22,495 nucleotides of DNA from Alphaproteobacteria bacterium UBA6038 (GCA_002429315.1 DIZC01000006.1:18176-40670); one strand, 5' to 3'. Shown: positions 1-7,194, numbered from the stretch's first letter. The notes: generated from the letters alone by a model not told the origin. A program made the numbers and translations.

Positions 1-2369
1 TGGCATTTCGGCGTGCGCAGGAACGGCTTGCGCGAGGTGCACAGGCCGCTCCACATCGCCTTGGCGACCGTGTGGGTCAGCGACAGGCCCGCAACGGCGG
101 CGAAGATCGCGCCTTTGACTCCGGAGCCGACCTTCTTCGGGTAAAGCAGCAGAGTCTTTGCCGTCTTGGCCAGGAAAAGCGCGACCGCCGCCGCTGACAA
201 AACCATCAGCGGCACATCGAAGTAGCGCGGCGCGACCGTCATCAGCAGCGTCCAGAACAGGGCGAACATGGTGACGACGAGGCCGAGTCCGTCTGAGATC
301 CATGGCAGCCAGCCGCTCAGGAAGTGATAACGCTGTGCCCAGCGCAGCTTCTTGCGGCCGAAGAAAATGGCGCCGGCGTGGCGCTTCATGATCTGCATGG
401 CGCCGTAAACCCAGCGGTAGCGCTGGGTCATGAACGCGCCCAACGTGTCCGGCGTCAGCCCTTTGCCGAGACTCTCGGGGATGTACGCGGCGCCATAGCC
501 GGCCTCGAAGAGCTTGAGTCCCAGCTCGGTGTCCTCGGTGATGCACCAGGTGCTCCAACCGCCAACCTTCTCGAGCGCGTCGCGGCGCACGATCGTCATC
601 GTGCCGTGCTGAATGATGGCGTTGCTTTCGTTGCGCTCCACCATTCCGATGTGGAAGAAGCCGCGGTATTCCTCGTAGCACATCGACTTGAAGACGCTCT
701 GCGTGCCGTCGCGATAGTCCTGCGGGCCTTGCACCAGCGCGATGTCCGGCGCGGCAAAATAGGGCAGCGAGTGCTGCAGCCAGAACGGCTCGACCTGGTA
801 ATCGCTGTCGATGACGGCGATGAATTGCGCCATCGGATCGGCCAGCCTTAGAGCTTCATTCAGCGCGCCCGCCTTGAAGCCCTGCACGCGATCGCGGTGG
901 AAGAACCGGAAGCGCGGGCCCAACGCGGCGCAATGCGATTCCACGGGCCGCCAGACGGCAGCATCCACCGTGTTGTTGTCGAGCACGACGACTTCGAAGT
1001 TTTCGTAATCCAGGCGCGAGAGCGCGTTCAGCGTCTCGATCACCATGGCCGGCGGCTCGTTGTAGGTCGGGACGTGGATCGAGACGAGCGGCGCATCCGC
1101 GGGCATGGCGAGCGCAAGCGACCGGCGCTCGACGCGCCACAGGCTTTCCACCAGTTCGACGCCCTCGGTGAGAATCACAGTCGCCGCGAGCAAGATGAGC
1201 GGCACCATCGCAAGAATGATGACGATATCGCTCGGCTCGATATACTCGAGCGAAGTGGCGTCGATGAGGATAAGCAGCCCGGTCGTGATGAGCGCCACCA
1301 AAGCGCCCATCACCAGATAACCCGGCTGGCGGACGCGCGGCATCCGGTTGAGGATGAGCAGGCCCAGCAGGAGGGAGAAGATCCCGGCACCGAAGGCGTA
1401 GGTGCGCCACTGCGGGAAATTGCGCAGCATGCCGGCGAAGGCGAATTTGGGATGGCCGACGGCGTCGAATAGGCCCCAATAGGCGCCGACCACGCCCTCA
1501 CTGCCGCCCTTCCACGGCTGGTCGTACGCCTCGATGAGGTAATAGTCCCAGCCCTTCTGCATGGCGAGCTGGACAAAGCTGCGGATGTAATAGGCCTCGT
1601 TGGCGAGCGACGGCTCGGCGAACCTGCGGGTGCGCCCCTCGGACGGCCAGCCGGACTCTCCGATAATGATCGGCTTGTTGGGGATCTCGTCGCGGACGTG
1701 CTGATAGGCGTGCTGCGCGAAGGTCAGGGAATCGCGGATCGAGACGCCTTCCCAGTAGGGAATGATGTGCACCGCCACGACATCGACGTATTGCGCGATT
1801 TCCGGGTAGAGCAGCCATGTCGACCACGGCTCCGCGGTCGTCACCTTGATCCGGTTCGGCAGCGCCTCCCGCACCCGCTTGATGTAGCCGTTCAGCTGGT
1901 CGGGGCTGACAAACCCGAACATGATCGCTTCGTTGCCCACAAACACCCGGTCGATGACCCGCCGGTTGGCGAGCGCGGTGCGGATGCAGTTCTCGACCTC
2001 CTTCTCGTTCTGGACGAGATCTGGGCTGATCCAGCAACCGAGCGAGACCGTGAGGCCGTAGCGGCGTGCGATTTCCGGCACCCGGTCGAGGCCGCTGGCC
2101 ACCGTGTAGGTTCGCACGCGGCTGGTGATCTGGGCCAGTTGCGCCATGTCACGGTCGATCCGCTCCGGCGATATCCACCGATGCTGCCTCTCGGTGAACA
2201 TGTGACTGGGGTTGTAGGAGATGCCGCGCACCTGCCCGTCCCAGTCCGGCGCAATCACCGCGTAGTCACGGCTGGCCCAGAACAACACGCTGGCCGCCAC
2301 CACCAGGAAGAGCGCGGTCGCAATTCTAATGGTCCCACCGGAGATCCGGCCGGTCATTCTCCGGAACAT
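1..2369 (-). CDS. Membrane GH17-GT2 fusion (beta-glucan glucosyltransferase/transglycosylase), C-terminus cut by window edge
   Basis: I read one open frame from ATG 2369 (SD GGCGGAG just upstream) to the window edge: 789 residues with no stop. One membrane segment (about residues 14-33) is followed by a GH17-like domain (about 45-315) with both glutamates in family context: GNEAIMFG (E147, acid/base) and IIGESGWPS (E238, nucleophile). Three membrane segments (about 323-400) lead to a family 2 glycosyltransferase domain (about 425-655) with DSD (521-523), TED (611-613) and QRYRW (649-653); at least three more membrane segments follow. Such fusions are known in proteobacteria, for example NdvC-type proteins of Bradyrhizobium that build or remodel beta-1,3/1,6-glucans. 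I infer a processive synthase in the inner membrane coupled to a periplasmic transglycosylase. The exact polymer is unknown. It lies 109 nt downstream of the FKBP gene on the same strand. Confidence 0.88.
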   Translation of the reverse strand, partial: MFRRMTGRISGGTIRIATALFLVVAASVLFWASRDYAVIAPDWDGQVRGISYNPSHMFTERQHRWISPERIDRDMAQLAQITSRVRTYTVASGLDRVPEIARRYGLTVSLGCWISPDLVQNEKEVENCIRTALANRRVIDRVFVGNEAIMFGFVSPDQLNGYIKRVREALPNRIKVTTAEPWSTWLLYPEIAQYVDVVAVHIIPYWEGVSIRDSLTFAQHAYQHVRDEIPNKPIIIGESGWPSEGRTRRFAEPSLANEAYYIRSFVQLAMQKGWDYYLIEAYDQPWKGGSEGVVGAYWGLFDAVGHPKFAFAGMLRNFPQWRTYAFGAGIFSLLLGLLILNRMPRVRQPGYLVMGALVALITTGLLILIDATSLEYIEPSDIVIILAMVPLILLAATVILTEGVELVESLWRVERRSLALAMPADAPLVSIHVPTYNEPPAMVIETLNALSRLDYENFEVVVLDNNTVDAAVWRPVESHCAALGPRFRFFHRDRVQGFKAGALNEALRLADPMAQFIAVIDSDYQVEPFWLQHSLPYFAAPDIALVQGPQDYRDGTQSVFKSMCYEEYRGFFHIGMVERNESNAIIQHGTMTIVRRDALEKVGGWSTWCITEDTELGLKLFEAGYGAAYIPESLGKGLTPDTLGAFMTQRYRWVYGAMQIMKRHAGAIFFGRKKLRWAQRYHFLSGWLPWISDGLGLVVTMFALFWTLLMTVAPRYFDVPLMVLSAAAVALFLAKTAKTLLLYPKKVGSGVKGAIFAAVAGLSLTHTVAKAMWSGLCTSRKPFLRTPKC

Positions 2370-2478
2370 GCAAGCTCCGCCTGGTTCTGTGCCGAGGTCA
2401 CGAGGGATGGCTTCCAGCCTCAGATGATAGCTTATAACGCAGGGGGCAATCCCGCTTTCCGCAAGGGGTCATAATTTT

Positions 2479-2979
2479 CTATTGCGATTGGTCCTGATCG
2501 CTTTTCTGCTCCTTGGGCGCCGGACTTACCGAGATCAACTGAAGATCGAAGACGAGCGACTGGTTGGGCGGGATGACGCCGCCGGCACCGTGGGCGCCGT
2601 AGGCGAGGTCTGCCGGAATCACCAGCTCCCACTGATCCCCTTCGCGCATCAGCTTGAGGGCCTCGGTCCAGCCGGGGATGAGCTTGTTGACCGTGAACTG
2701 CGCAGGCAGCCCCGGCTCGGTGGCGTCGAACACCTTTCCGTTGATCAGGGTACCCTTGTAATTGACGGTCACCAGGTCCGTCCCACTGGGGCGCTTGCCG
2801 AAGCCGGTGTGGATGGTGCGATGCTGCAGGCCGCTGGGCTCGACCACCACACCGGGCTTTTTTGCATTGGCCACCAGGAAAGCGGCATTTGCCTCGGCAC
2901 TCAGCGACGAATCGGCAGCCTGGGCGAAGACGCCCACCATCGCCACGAACCCCGCCACCAGAATTCCCGTCCGCATCAT
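2479..2979 (-). CDS. Exported FKBP-type peptidyl-prolyl cis-trans isomerase
   Basis: The 166-aa product catalyses prolyl isomerisation and probably acts in the periplasm. I chose ATG 2979 because an AGGGAG Shine-Dalgarno lies about 10 nt upstream and because the protein then opens with a clear signal peptide (MMRTGILVAG...FAQA, cleavage near residue 21-22). The upstream in-frame ATG at 3060 would put 27 hydrophilic residues before the signal. The FKBP fold covers about residues 62-152, with the expected active-site positions VNYKG (Y74), VFDAT (F84, D85), PGW (W104), LAYG (Y127) and LVFD (F144). A short Gln/Asp-rich tail follows. It could aid folding of cell-envelope proteins; the GH17-GT2 gene downstream is a possible operon partner, but the 109-nt gap leaves that open. 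Confidence 0.9.
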   Translation of the reverse strand: MMRTGILVAGFVAMVGVFAQAADSSLSAEANAAFLVANAKKPGVVVEPSGLQHRTIHTGFGKRPSGTDLVTVNYKGTLINGKVFDATEPGLPAQFTVNKLIPGWTEALKLMREGDQWELVIPADLAYGAHGAGGVIPPNQSLVFDLQLISVSPAPKEQKSDQDQSQ

Positions 2980-3058
2980 GCCTGATCTCCCTGTCGCCCC
3001 GACAGACAGCAATAGCCGCCGATGGCTTGGATTCAAAGGGGCTTTGGCTTTAACAGCC

Positions 3059-3496
3059 ATGATGACCCGGACATGGCCCGTGATTGCCGTGGGCGCCGTA
3101 GTCTGGCGCGGCGCCGATCGACTGCTGCTGATCCGTCGTGGGCAACCGCCCCGTCAGGGCGAATGGAGCCTCCCCGGCGGGCGGGTGGAGTTCGGGGAAA
3201 CCCTGCGGCAGGCGCTGTTGCGCGAGATTCTGGAGGAGACCGGCCTGACCGTCGCCGCCCACTCTCTGATCGATGCCGTCGATGCCATCGAGCGCGACCA
3301 GGAAGGATGCACGGCCGCTCACTACGTTCTCGTCGATTTCAGCGCCCAGTGGATGGCGGGCGAGGCCTGCCCCGCTTCGGACGCGGCGGAATGCGGCTGG
3401 TTTGCACCCGGTGAAGCGCTCGCGCGCGTCCAGTGGGAGGAAACCCGCCGGATCATTCGGGCGAGCGCACTGCAACTCTGGAACCTGTGTCTGTAG
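3059..3496 (+). CDS. NUDIX hydrolase
   Basis: This 145-aa protein should hydrolyse a nucleoside diphosphate linked to another moiety, with Mg2+. The full Nudix box is present at residues 41-63: G41, E47, then REILEETGL (55-63), which fits G-x5-E-x7-REUxEExGU exactly. The N-terminal strand (PVIAVGAVVW) and LLLIRRGQPPRQGEWSLPGG are typical of MutT/ADP-ribose pyrophosphatase-like members; the substrate cannot be told from sequence. There are two adjacent ATGs (3059, 3062) and no strong ribosome site, so the start is uncertain by a codon. The open frame runs on upstream to 2762, but that stretch is antisense to the FKBP gene and matches nothing. The gene diverges from FKBP with about 80 nt between starts. 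Confidence 0.88.
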   Translation: MMTRTWPVIAVGAVVWRGADRLLLIRRGQPPRQGEWSLPGGRVEFGETLRQALLREILEETGLTVAAHSLIDAVDAIERDQEGCTAAHYVLVDFSAQWMAGEACPASDAAECGWFAPGEALARVQWEETRRIIRASALQLWNLCL

Positions 3497-3563
3497 TCGC
3501 GATTGCGGGAGCCAGCCGGCGGCCTTACCGTTACGCGTGAAATAATATCGTCGGAGGCGCTCC

Positions 3564-4343
3564 ATGTACCGGCCGTTCGACCTCACCGGAAAGGTGGCGC
3601 TCGTCACCGGCGGCAATCGCGGCATCGGCTTCGGCATGGCCGACGCGCTCGCCCAAGCCGGCGCCGATCTCGTCATCTGGGGCACCAACGAGGAGAAGAA
3701 CGCTGCGGCCGAGCGCGCACTGAAGCAGCATGGCCGCCGGGTGATCTCCCGCCGAGTCGACGTCGCGAAAGAAGCCGAGATTGTCGAGGGCATGCAGGTT
3801 GCCATTGCGAGCATGGGCCGCGTCGACTGCGTCATCGCCAATGCCGGCATCGGCGGCGGCGCGCCATCCTTTTCCGAGATGACGCTCGACACCTGGCGTC
3901 GCGTGCATGCCGTGAACGAGGAAGGCGTGTTCTTCACCTTGCGCGAAGCGTGCAAGCACATGGTCGAGCGGGCGAAGGGGGGCGATGCTGGCGGCTCGCT
4001 CATTGGCGTGGCGAGTCTTGCTGGGCTGGAAGGCGCCGCCCGCAACGAGGCGTACAGCGCCACCAAGGGCGCGGTGCTCGCCATGATGCGCTCCATCGCA
4101 GTGGAGCATGCGCGTTACGGGGTTCGCGCCAATGCCATCGCGCCGGGCTGGATCGCCACCGACATGACCCAACGCATGCAGGACAATCCGGTCTTCCGGG
4201 ACAAAGTGCTGCCGCGCGTGCCGATGCGCCGCTGGGGCGAGCCGGCGGATTTCGGCGGCATCGCCGTGTATCTCGCGAGCGACGCCTCGAAATATCACAC
4301 CGGCGACACCTTCGTGATCGACGGCGGCTATCTGGTGTTTTGA
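3564..4343 (+). CDS. SDR family NAD(P)-dependent oxidoreductase
   Basis: This 259-aa classical short-chain dehydrogenase has the Rossmann motif TGGNRGIG (15-22), NAG (93-95) and the catalytic tetrad N118, S151, Y164 and K168 (YSATK). The C-terminal GWIATDM and IDGGYLVF are also standard. FabG-like proteins of this size reduce or oxidise hydroxyl/carbonyl groups of acyl thioesters, sugars or small alcohols; the substrate is not evident. GGAGG 5-9 nt before ATG 3564 supports the start. The gene stands alone between the Nudix gene (67-nt gap) and the transposase fragment that begins about 22 nt after its stop, so the accessory island at 4344-6560 begins directly behind it. Confidence 0.93.
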   Translation: MYRPFDLTGKVALVTGGNRGIGFGMADALAQAGADLVIWGTNEEKNAAAERALKQHGRRVISRRVDVAKEAEIVEGMQVAIASMGRVDCVIANAGIGGGAPSFSEMTLDTWRRVHAVNEEGVFFTLREACKHMVERAKGGDAGGSLIGVASLAGLEGAARNEAYSATKGAVLAMMRSIAVEHARYGVRANAIAPGWIATDMTQRMQDNPVFRDKVLPRVPMRRWGEPADFGGIAVYLASDASKYHTGDTFVIDGGYLVF

Positions 4344-4365
4344 TAAATGATTCAGCTCCCCCTTC

Positions 4366-4623
4366 GCGCACGAGTATGTGCGCGGTGACGTGCACACAAA
4401 TTCAGCCGAAGGCTATTTCAGCGTGTTCAAGCGCGGCATGCGCGGCGTGTACCAGCATTGCAGCGAAAAGCATCTGCATCGCTATCTCGCGGAATTCGAT
4501 TTCCGCTACAACCGCCGTGCGGCCCTTGGCTGGACGGATGAACAGCGAACAATCGCAGCTGTGAAGGCAGCCGAAGGCAAACGGCTGACCTACCATCAAC
4601 CTAGTAAAGTCGCAGTCGTTTAA
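4366..4623 (+). pseudogene. 3' fragment of an IS1595-family (ISXO2-like) transposase
   Basis: The frame reads AHEYVRGDVHTNSAEGYFS, then FKRGMRGVYQHC, HLHRYLAEFDFRYN and GKRLTY. This is the highly conserved C-terminal part of ISXO2-like/IS1595 DDE transposases, with the catalytic Glu in the context HTNSAEGYFS. Only about 85 residues remain of roughly 300. Upstream an in-frame TGA (4348-4350) and then the SDR gene replace the N-terminal two thirds. A GTG at 4378 could formally start it but gives no working enzyme. No matching terminal inverted repeat is visible at either end of this fragment. It marks an old insertion followed by deletion. Confidence 0.85.
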
Positions 4624-4668
4624 GGCTGTCGCCGCGCAATTTTCGCGGTGGCGGCAGAGACGACTCTA

Positions 4669-4856
4669 ATGATGCCAGCGCCCTTTTCTCGAAAGTCCGG
4701 ATGCATGCCCTGACGGTGCCGTAGTAGCGATGCGGCCCATGGAGCGTGGGCTGTTCAGTGGTGATCGCTCAACTCTCGCGCTTCTGCGCTGCCGTAAACA
4801 ACGTGGTGAAGTGACCGCGGTACTTGCGCGTCTCGAACGGCTGGTTGTGCATGTAG
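4669..4856. repeat. Direct repeat, copy A (pairs with 5558-5742)
   Basis: About 188 bp here match 5558-5742 at roughly 90% identity by eye. The first ~75 bp, outside any clear gene, differ by only one T in a T-run (four here, three in copy B) plus one substitution near the end. The rest covers the 3' end of the methyltransferase gene on the minus strand and differs more, including a 2-nt indel. The repeat ends where the two methyltransferase copies diverge at the ATGTAG around 4856. Confidence 0.9.
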
Positions 4857-5506
4857 GCTAGCATCACCACGTCGGGATGCTCGACCACTGCGTATCGCCA
4901 ATCCACGAAAATATCGTCCGCGCAGGGCGCACCATCGATGCAGAGCCCATTATCGCGATGGTAGCGCAGATATTTTTCGATCCGTTCCGGGATCATATCC
5001 TGTCGTGTGTCGTGTGTCCCGATCAACCATCCGCCCGGCTTCAATAGCCTCGCGGCGTGCGCGACGATGGCAGCAAGCACCGGTTCGGGGACTTCTTCGA
5101 CAATCGAGATCGAAAAGATGAGGTCGAAATAGCCTTCCGGCAGATCAGCCACCCGCTCTGCCGAGCCGACGAGACCGCGGCGCAAGGTGACAGACGGACA
5201 TTGGCTGACGATGTGGGTCTGATAACGCGCGCTCCAGTCGATGTGATTAAAGTATTTTTTGCCCTGATCGTCATCGACGCCCCAGACGTCGTGTTTGTCC
5301 TGGAAGGCAACCATGACATCGGGCGCAAAGCCGTGGCCCATTTCGAGGATGCGCGTCTCTTTCCCCGTCGCTCCGAAGCGGTCCTCGATGAACGCCCTGC
5401 AAGCCATCTGGCCGTACCCTTTCAGCAGTTTTCCGCGTGGGCGCGGGTTTGTCTCGTATCGCCGCAGTAGGGCAAACCAGTCATCCATTGTCGGAAAGAG
5501 AAACAT
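4769..5506 (-). CDS. Class I SAM-dependent methyltransferase-like protein
   Basis: The 245-aa product has the layout of a Methyltransf_11-type domain: motif I as ILEMGHGFAP (53-62), acidic end of strand 2 as WGVDDD (75-80), and motifs II/III as YFDLIFSISIVEEV and LLKPGGWLIGTHD (126-166). Motif I is degenerate (EMGHGFAP rather than the usual E/DxGxGxG), so SAM binding is likely but not certain. Target unknown; such proteins often sit in surface-polysaccharide or natural-product loci, and no such partner is adjacent here. ATG 5506 has AAGG about 12 nt upstream; ATG 5488 is the alternative. Its last 29 codons and the downstream DNA recur at 5558-5742, so an ancestral tandem pair once existed. 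It lies in the rearranged island. Confidence 0.72.
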   Translation of the reverse strand: MFLFPTMDDWFALLRRYETNPRPRGKLLKGYGQMACRAFIEDRFGATGKETRILEMGHGFAPDVMVAFQDKHDVWGVDDDQGKKYFNHIDWSARYQTHIVSQCPSVTLRRGLVGSAERVADLPEGYFDLIFSISIVEEVPEPVLAAIVAHAARLLKPGGWLIGTHDTRQDMIPERIEKYLRYHRDNGLCIDGAPCADDIFVDWRYAVVEHPDVVMLAYMHNQPFETRKYRGHFTTLFTAAQKRES

Positions 5507-5557
5507 CAGGTTTGCCTTCTATGTGGGCCACCCCCCGATGATGACCGCTCGCCGCGG

Positions 5558-5742
5558 ATGATGCCAGCGCCCTTTCTCGAAAGTCCGGATGCATGCCCTG
5601 ACGGTGCCGTAGTAGCGATGCGGCCCATGGCGCGTGGGCTATTCAGTGGTGATCGCCCAGCCCGCGCTTCTGCGCGGCCGTGAACAGCGGAGTGAAGTGG
5701 CCGCGGTATTTGCGTGTCTCGAACGGCTGGTTGTGCATGTAG
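5558..5742. repeat. Direct repeat, copy B (pairs with 4669-4856)
   Basis: Second copy of the ~185-bp repeat, same orientation as copy A, about 890 bp away. It carries the methyltransferase-like C-terminus on the minus strand plus the near-identical downstream ~75 bp. Eight bases after its end the inverted-repeat element at 5751 begins. Confidence 0.9.
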
Positions 5743-5750
5743 TCCAGCAG
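5643..5750 (-). pseudogene. C-terminal remnant of a second, paralogous methyltransferase
   Basis: The minus strand reads LLDYMHNQPFETRKYRGHF, then TPLFTAAQKRG, against MLAYMHNQPFETRKYRGHF, then TTLFTAAQKRES, in the intact gene at 4769-5506. The 5' part is missing: the reading frame runs straight into the terminal repeat of the element at 5751. A 2-nt deletion relative to the intact copy shifts the last residues to LGDHH before the stop. The D/A and L/M differences suggest a true paralogue rather than a recent copy. It has no function as it stands. Confidence 0.8.
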
Positions 5751-5767
5751 GTAGTGTCCTAATTTGA
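5751..5767 (+). repeat. Left terminal inverted repeat of the 462-bp element
   Basis: GTAGTGTCCTAATTTGA, a perfect 17-nt match to the reverse complement of 6196-6212. It contains the stop codon of the 73-aa gene on the minus strand. Confidence 0.9.
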
Positions 5768-5980
5768 TTTTTCGGCGGCTTGAAATTTCCGCCGCGCGTC
5801 CGTGCGGATTTTCTCGATTGCCCGCTCCAGATGCTGGAGTTCGGTTTCTAATGCCTCCATGCTCATGCATTCGGACGTGACACTGACACGCCCGCCAACG
5901 ACGATATGACTTCCAAGGACAACCCGTGCTGTCGGCGGATAGGGCGACCTCCGTTTCTCAAATTCCAACTCCAAGCGCAT
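5759..5980 (-). CDS. Small coiled-coil protein carried by the inverted-repeat element
   Basis: I do not recognise this 73-aa protein. ATG 5980 is preceded by TAGGAGGG at good spacing, one of the best ribosome sites in the window, which argues for a real gene. A longer frame from ATG 6031 has no such site. The N-terminal part (MRLELEFEKRRS...TARVVLGSHIVVGGRVSV) is basic and then beta-strand-like with SHIVVGGRV; the C-terminal part (MEALETELQHLERAIEKI) has a heptad pattern with Leu/Ile at a/d positions, followed by a basic KFQAAEK tail. The stop codon TAG lies inside the left terminal repeat, so gene and element end are one unit. A DNA- or RNA-binding helper is conceivable, but nothing proves it. 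Confidence 0.6.
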   Translation of the reverse strand: MRLELEFEKRRSPYPPTARVVLGSHIVVGGRVSVTSECMSMEALETELQHLERAIEKIRTDARRKFQAAEKSN

Positions 5981-6195
5981 CCCAAGCCCTCCTACCGGCT
6001 CGTCTCCTCCACCAATTCCTGCAACGTCCACAGCCTATCAGAAACGCCCGCCGCCATGGCAGGAGTAATCCGGGTAGTCCAGTGGAGGCGCGCCAGCTCG
6101 GGCCGAGTACCACTTACCATGAGGCGATAGCGGCTAGAGACAGATTGTTTGCGTGCATGGCTGAGCGCGGCTGGAAGTTAGTGCGTGTCTGAAAT

Positions 6196-6212
6196 TCAAA
6201 TTAGGACACTAC
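6196..6212 (-). repeat. Right terminal inverted repeat of the 462-bp element
   Basis: Reads TCAAATTAGGACACTAC on the plus strand, the exact reverse complement of 5751-5767. A plus-strand open frame ending ...AERGWKLVRV stops at 6192, four bases before it. Confidence 0.9.
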
Positions 6213-6253
6213 CAAAAGCGCAATAGGTGAGAGCCCCTTTGAAGGGGGTTCTC

Positions 6254-6541
6254 ATGCGTGCCTGCGGACTCGATTTCGGCACCTCCAATTCCGTCATTGG
6301 CGTGATCGCTGACAAGCAGCCGGTCCTCGCGCAGGTGGAAAACGGCGAAACGCTCATCCCGAGCGCCATCTTCTTCGATTTCGAAGAACACCAGACGCGC
6401 TTCGGCCTCGATGGCATCGCATTGCCACCGGCTCCGATCTTCTCTCGGTCGCCTTGGGCCTCACCCTGCGGTCCGATTGCAGCCCCCGCTACCTCGCGGA
6501 ATTTGAGTGCGCACCCCGTTTTTGCGGCCTGTCAGGCATAA
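6254..6541 (+). pseudogene. Broken Hsp70-family (YegD-like) chaperone gene
   Basis: ATG 6254 has a GGGGG ribosome site 5-9 nt upstream. The product starts MRACGLDFGTSNSVIGVIAD, the phosphate-1 ATP-binding motif of the Hsp70/actin superfamily, then TLIPSAIFFDFEE, as in YegD-like proteins. After about 54 residues homology stops (from ~6412). In another frame, 6421-6465 reads IATGSDLLSVALGLTLR, which resembles the extreme C-terminus of such proteins, so the gene may have lost its ~1-kb middle. An intact YegD-like protein is roughly 420-450 aa. The original frame closes at 6541 without further similarity. The right end of the inverted-repeat element lies 41 nt upstream. Confidence 0.7.
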
Positions 6542-6635
6542 CTTCCTAATAAGACATCTTGGATGGTTGGTTGCCTACGCAATTCGGACTATTTCTCGGC
6601 GTATCGGACAATTTGACATCAACGAGGTTCGCTAT

Positions 6636-7187
6636 ATGTTCAATAGTGGCGATCAGAAACAGGGGATTCCGTTGAAAACAGATCGAAGCGACGTGGAGAA
6701 CGACAAAGAATGGCGCCCCGGGGCTCAAGCCGACGGGCAGGCCACCGGCACAAACGCCTTCCAGGACAGCATCGCCGACATGGCCACACTGCCGCTGGAA
6801 GAGCAGGCGCACCTGATGTTTTCCACCATCGCCCATGCCGCGATGGAGTGCATGACCGAAGCGACGGTCCTGCTTGTCCGTGACGAAGAACCGCCTGAAC
6901 CGCACCAGCCCCGCCCACGTTCGCGGCAGCCTCGTGTTCGCGACACGCGCCGCTACGCCGAACTCCATCACCTGGCGCGGTTGAGCGAAGCCGGCTCACG
7001 GCTATTGGATGCTCACACACGGCTGAACAGCCAAAAATGTCAGCTGCAGTACGTCCACCGCAAGCGGCAGCAGGATGGCTCTTTCGTGGAGACGCGCCTT
7101 GTCCACCGCGCCTCCGCATTGACGGCCGCTTTGGCACTGGAGGCCGGGAAGGAGGAGGCCCCGCCCCCTTCGTCAGCGCGCAACTGA
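6636..7187 (+). CDS. Hypothetical protein, first of an unrecognised gene pair
   Basis: A 183-aa protein I cannot assign. ATG 6636 is preceded by ACGAGG; the frame extends upstream to GTG 6507, but that part lies in junk behind the Hsp70 remnant. The N-terminal ~50 residues are polar and probably disordered. Residues ~50-80 look helical (LPLEEQAHLMFSTIAHAAMECMTEA). A Pro/Arg-rich linker follows (EPPEPHQPRPRSRQP), then a second helical part with RRYAELHHLARLSEAGSRLL and TRLNSQKCQLQYVHRKRQQD. The protein is basic overall with no membrane segment. It sits 7 nt upstream of the next gene, so the two are probably cotranscribed. The codon pattern is like that of its neighbours. Confidence 0.6.
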   Translation: MFNSGDQKQGIPLKTDRSDVENDKEWRPGAQADGQATGTNAFQDSIADMATLPLEEQAHLMFSTIAHAAMECMTEATVLLVRDEEPPEPHQPRPRSRQPRVRDTRRYAELHHLARLSEAGSRLLDAHTRLNSQKCQLQYVHRKRQQDGSFVETRLVHRASALTAALALEAGKEEAPPPSSARN

Positions 7188-7194
7188 GGTTCGA

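Larger units (their letters stand above)
5751..6212. mobile_element. 462-bp element bounded by perfect 17-bp inverted repeats (MITE-like or IS-derived)
   Basis: The ends are exact reverse complements: GTAGTGTCCTAATTTGA at 5751-5767 and its complement at 6196-6212. The left end interrupts a methyltransferase gene; the right end abuts a short segment leading to a truncated Hsp70-family gene. No transposase is inside, so it would depend on a partner in trans. It encodes one convincing small gene (5759-5980, minus). I see no target-site duplication: left flank TCCAGCAG, right flank CAAAAGCG, which suggests a deletion or recombination after insertion. A link to the IS1595 fragment at 4366 is possible but not shown. 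Confidence 0.75.

Noticed and set aside
3050..4096. Minus-strand open frame of 348 codons opposite the Nudix and SDR genes
   Set aside because: It spans two genes with intact catalytic motifs and an intergenic region; no domain features.
4632..4648. CCGCG-CAATTTT-CGCGG hairpin after the transposase fragment
   Set aside because: The T-run is in the loop, not after the stem, and the stem is only 5 bp; too weak for a terminator call and too far from the methyltransferase stop.
5743..6220. Target-site duplication around the 462-bp element
   Set aside because: Flanks TCCAGCAG and CAAAAGCG share no direct repeat, so a simple insertion cannot be shown.
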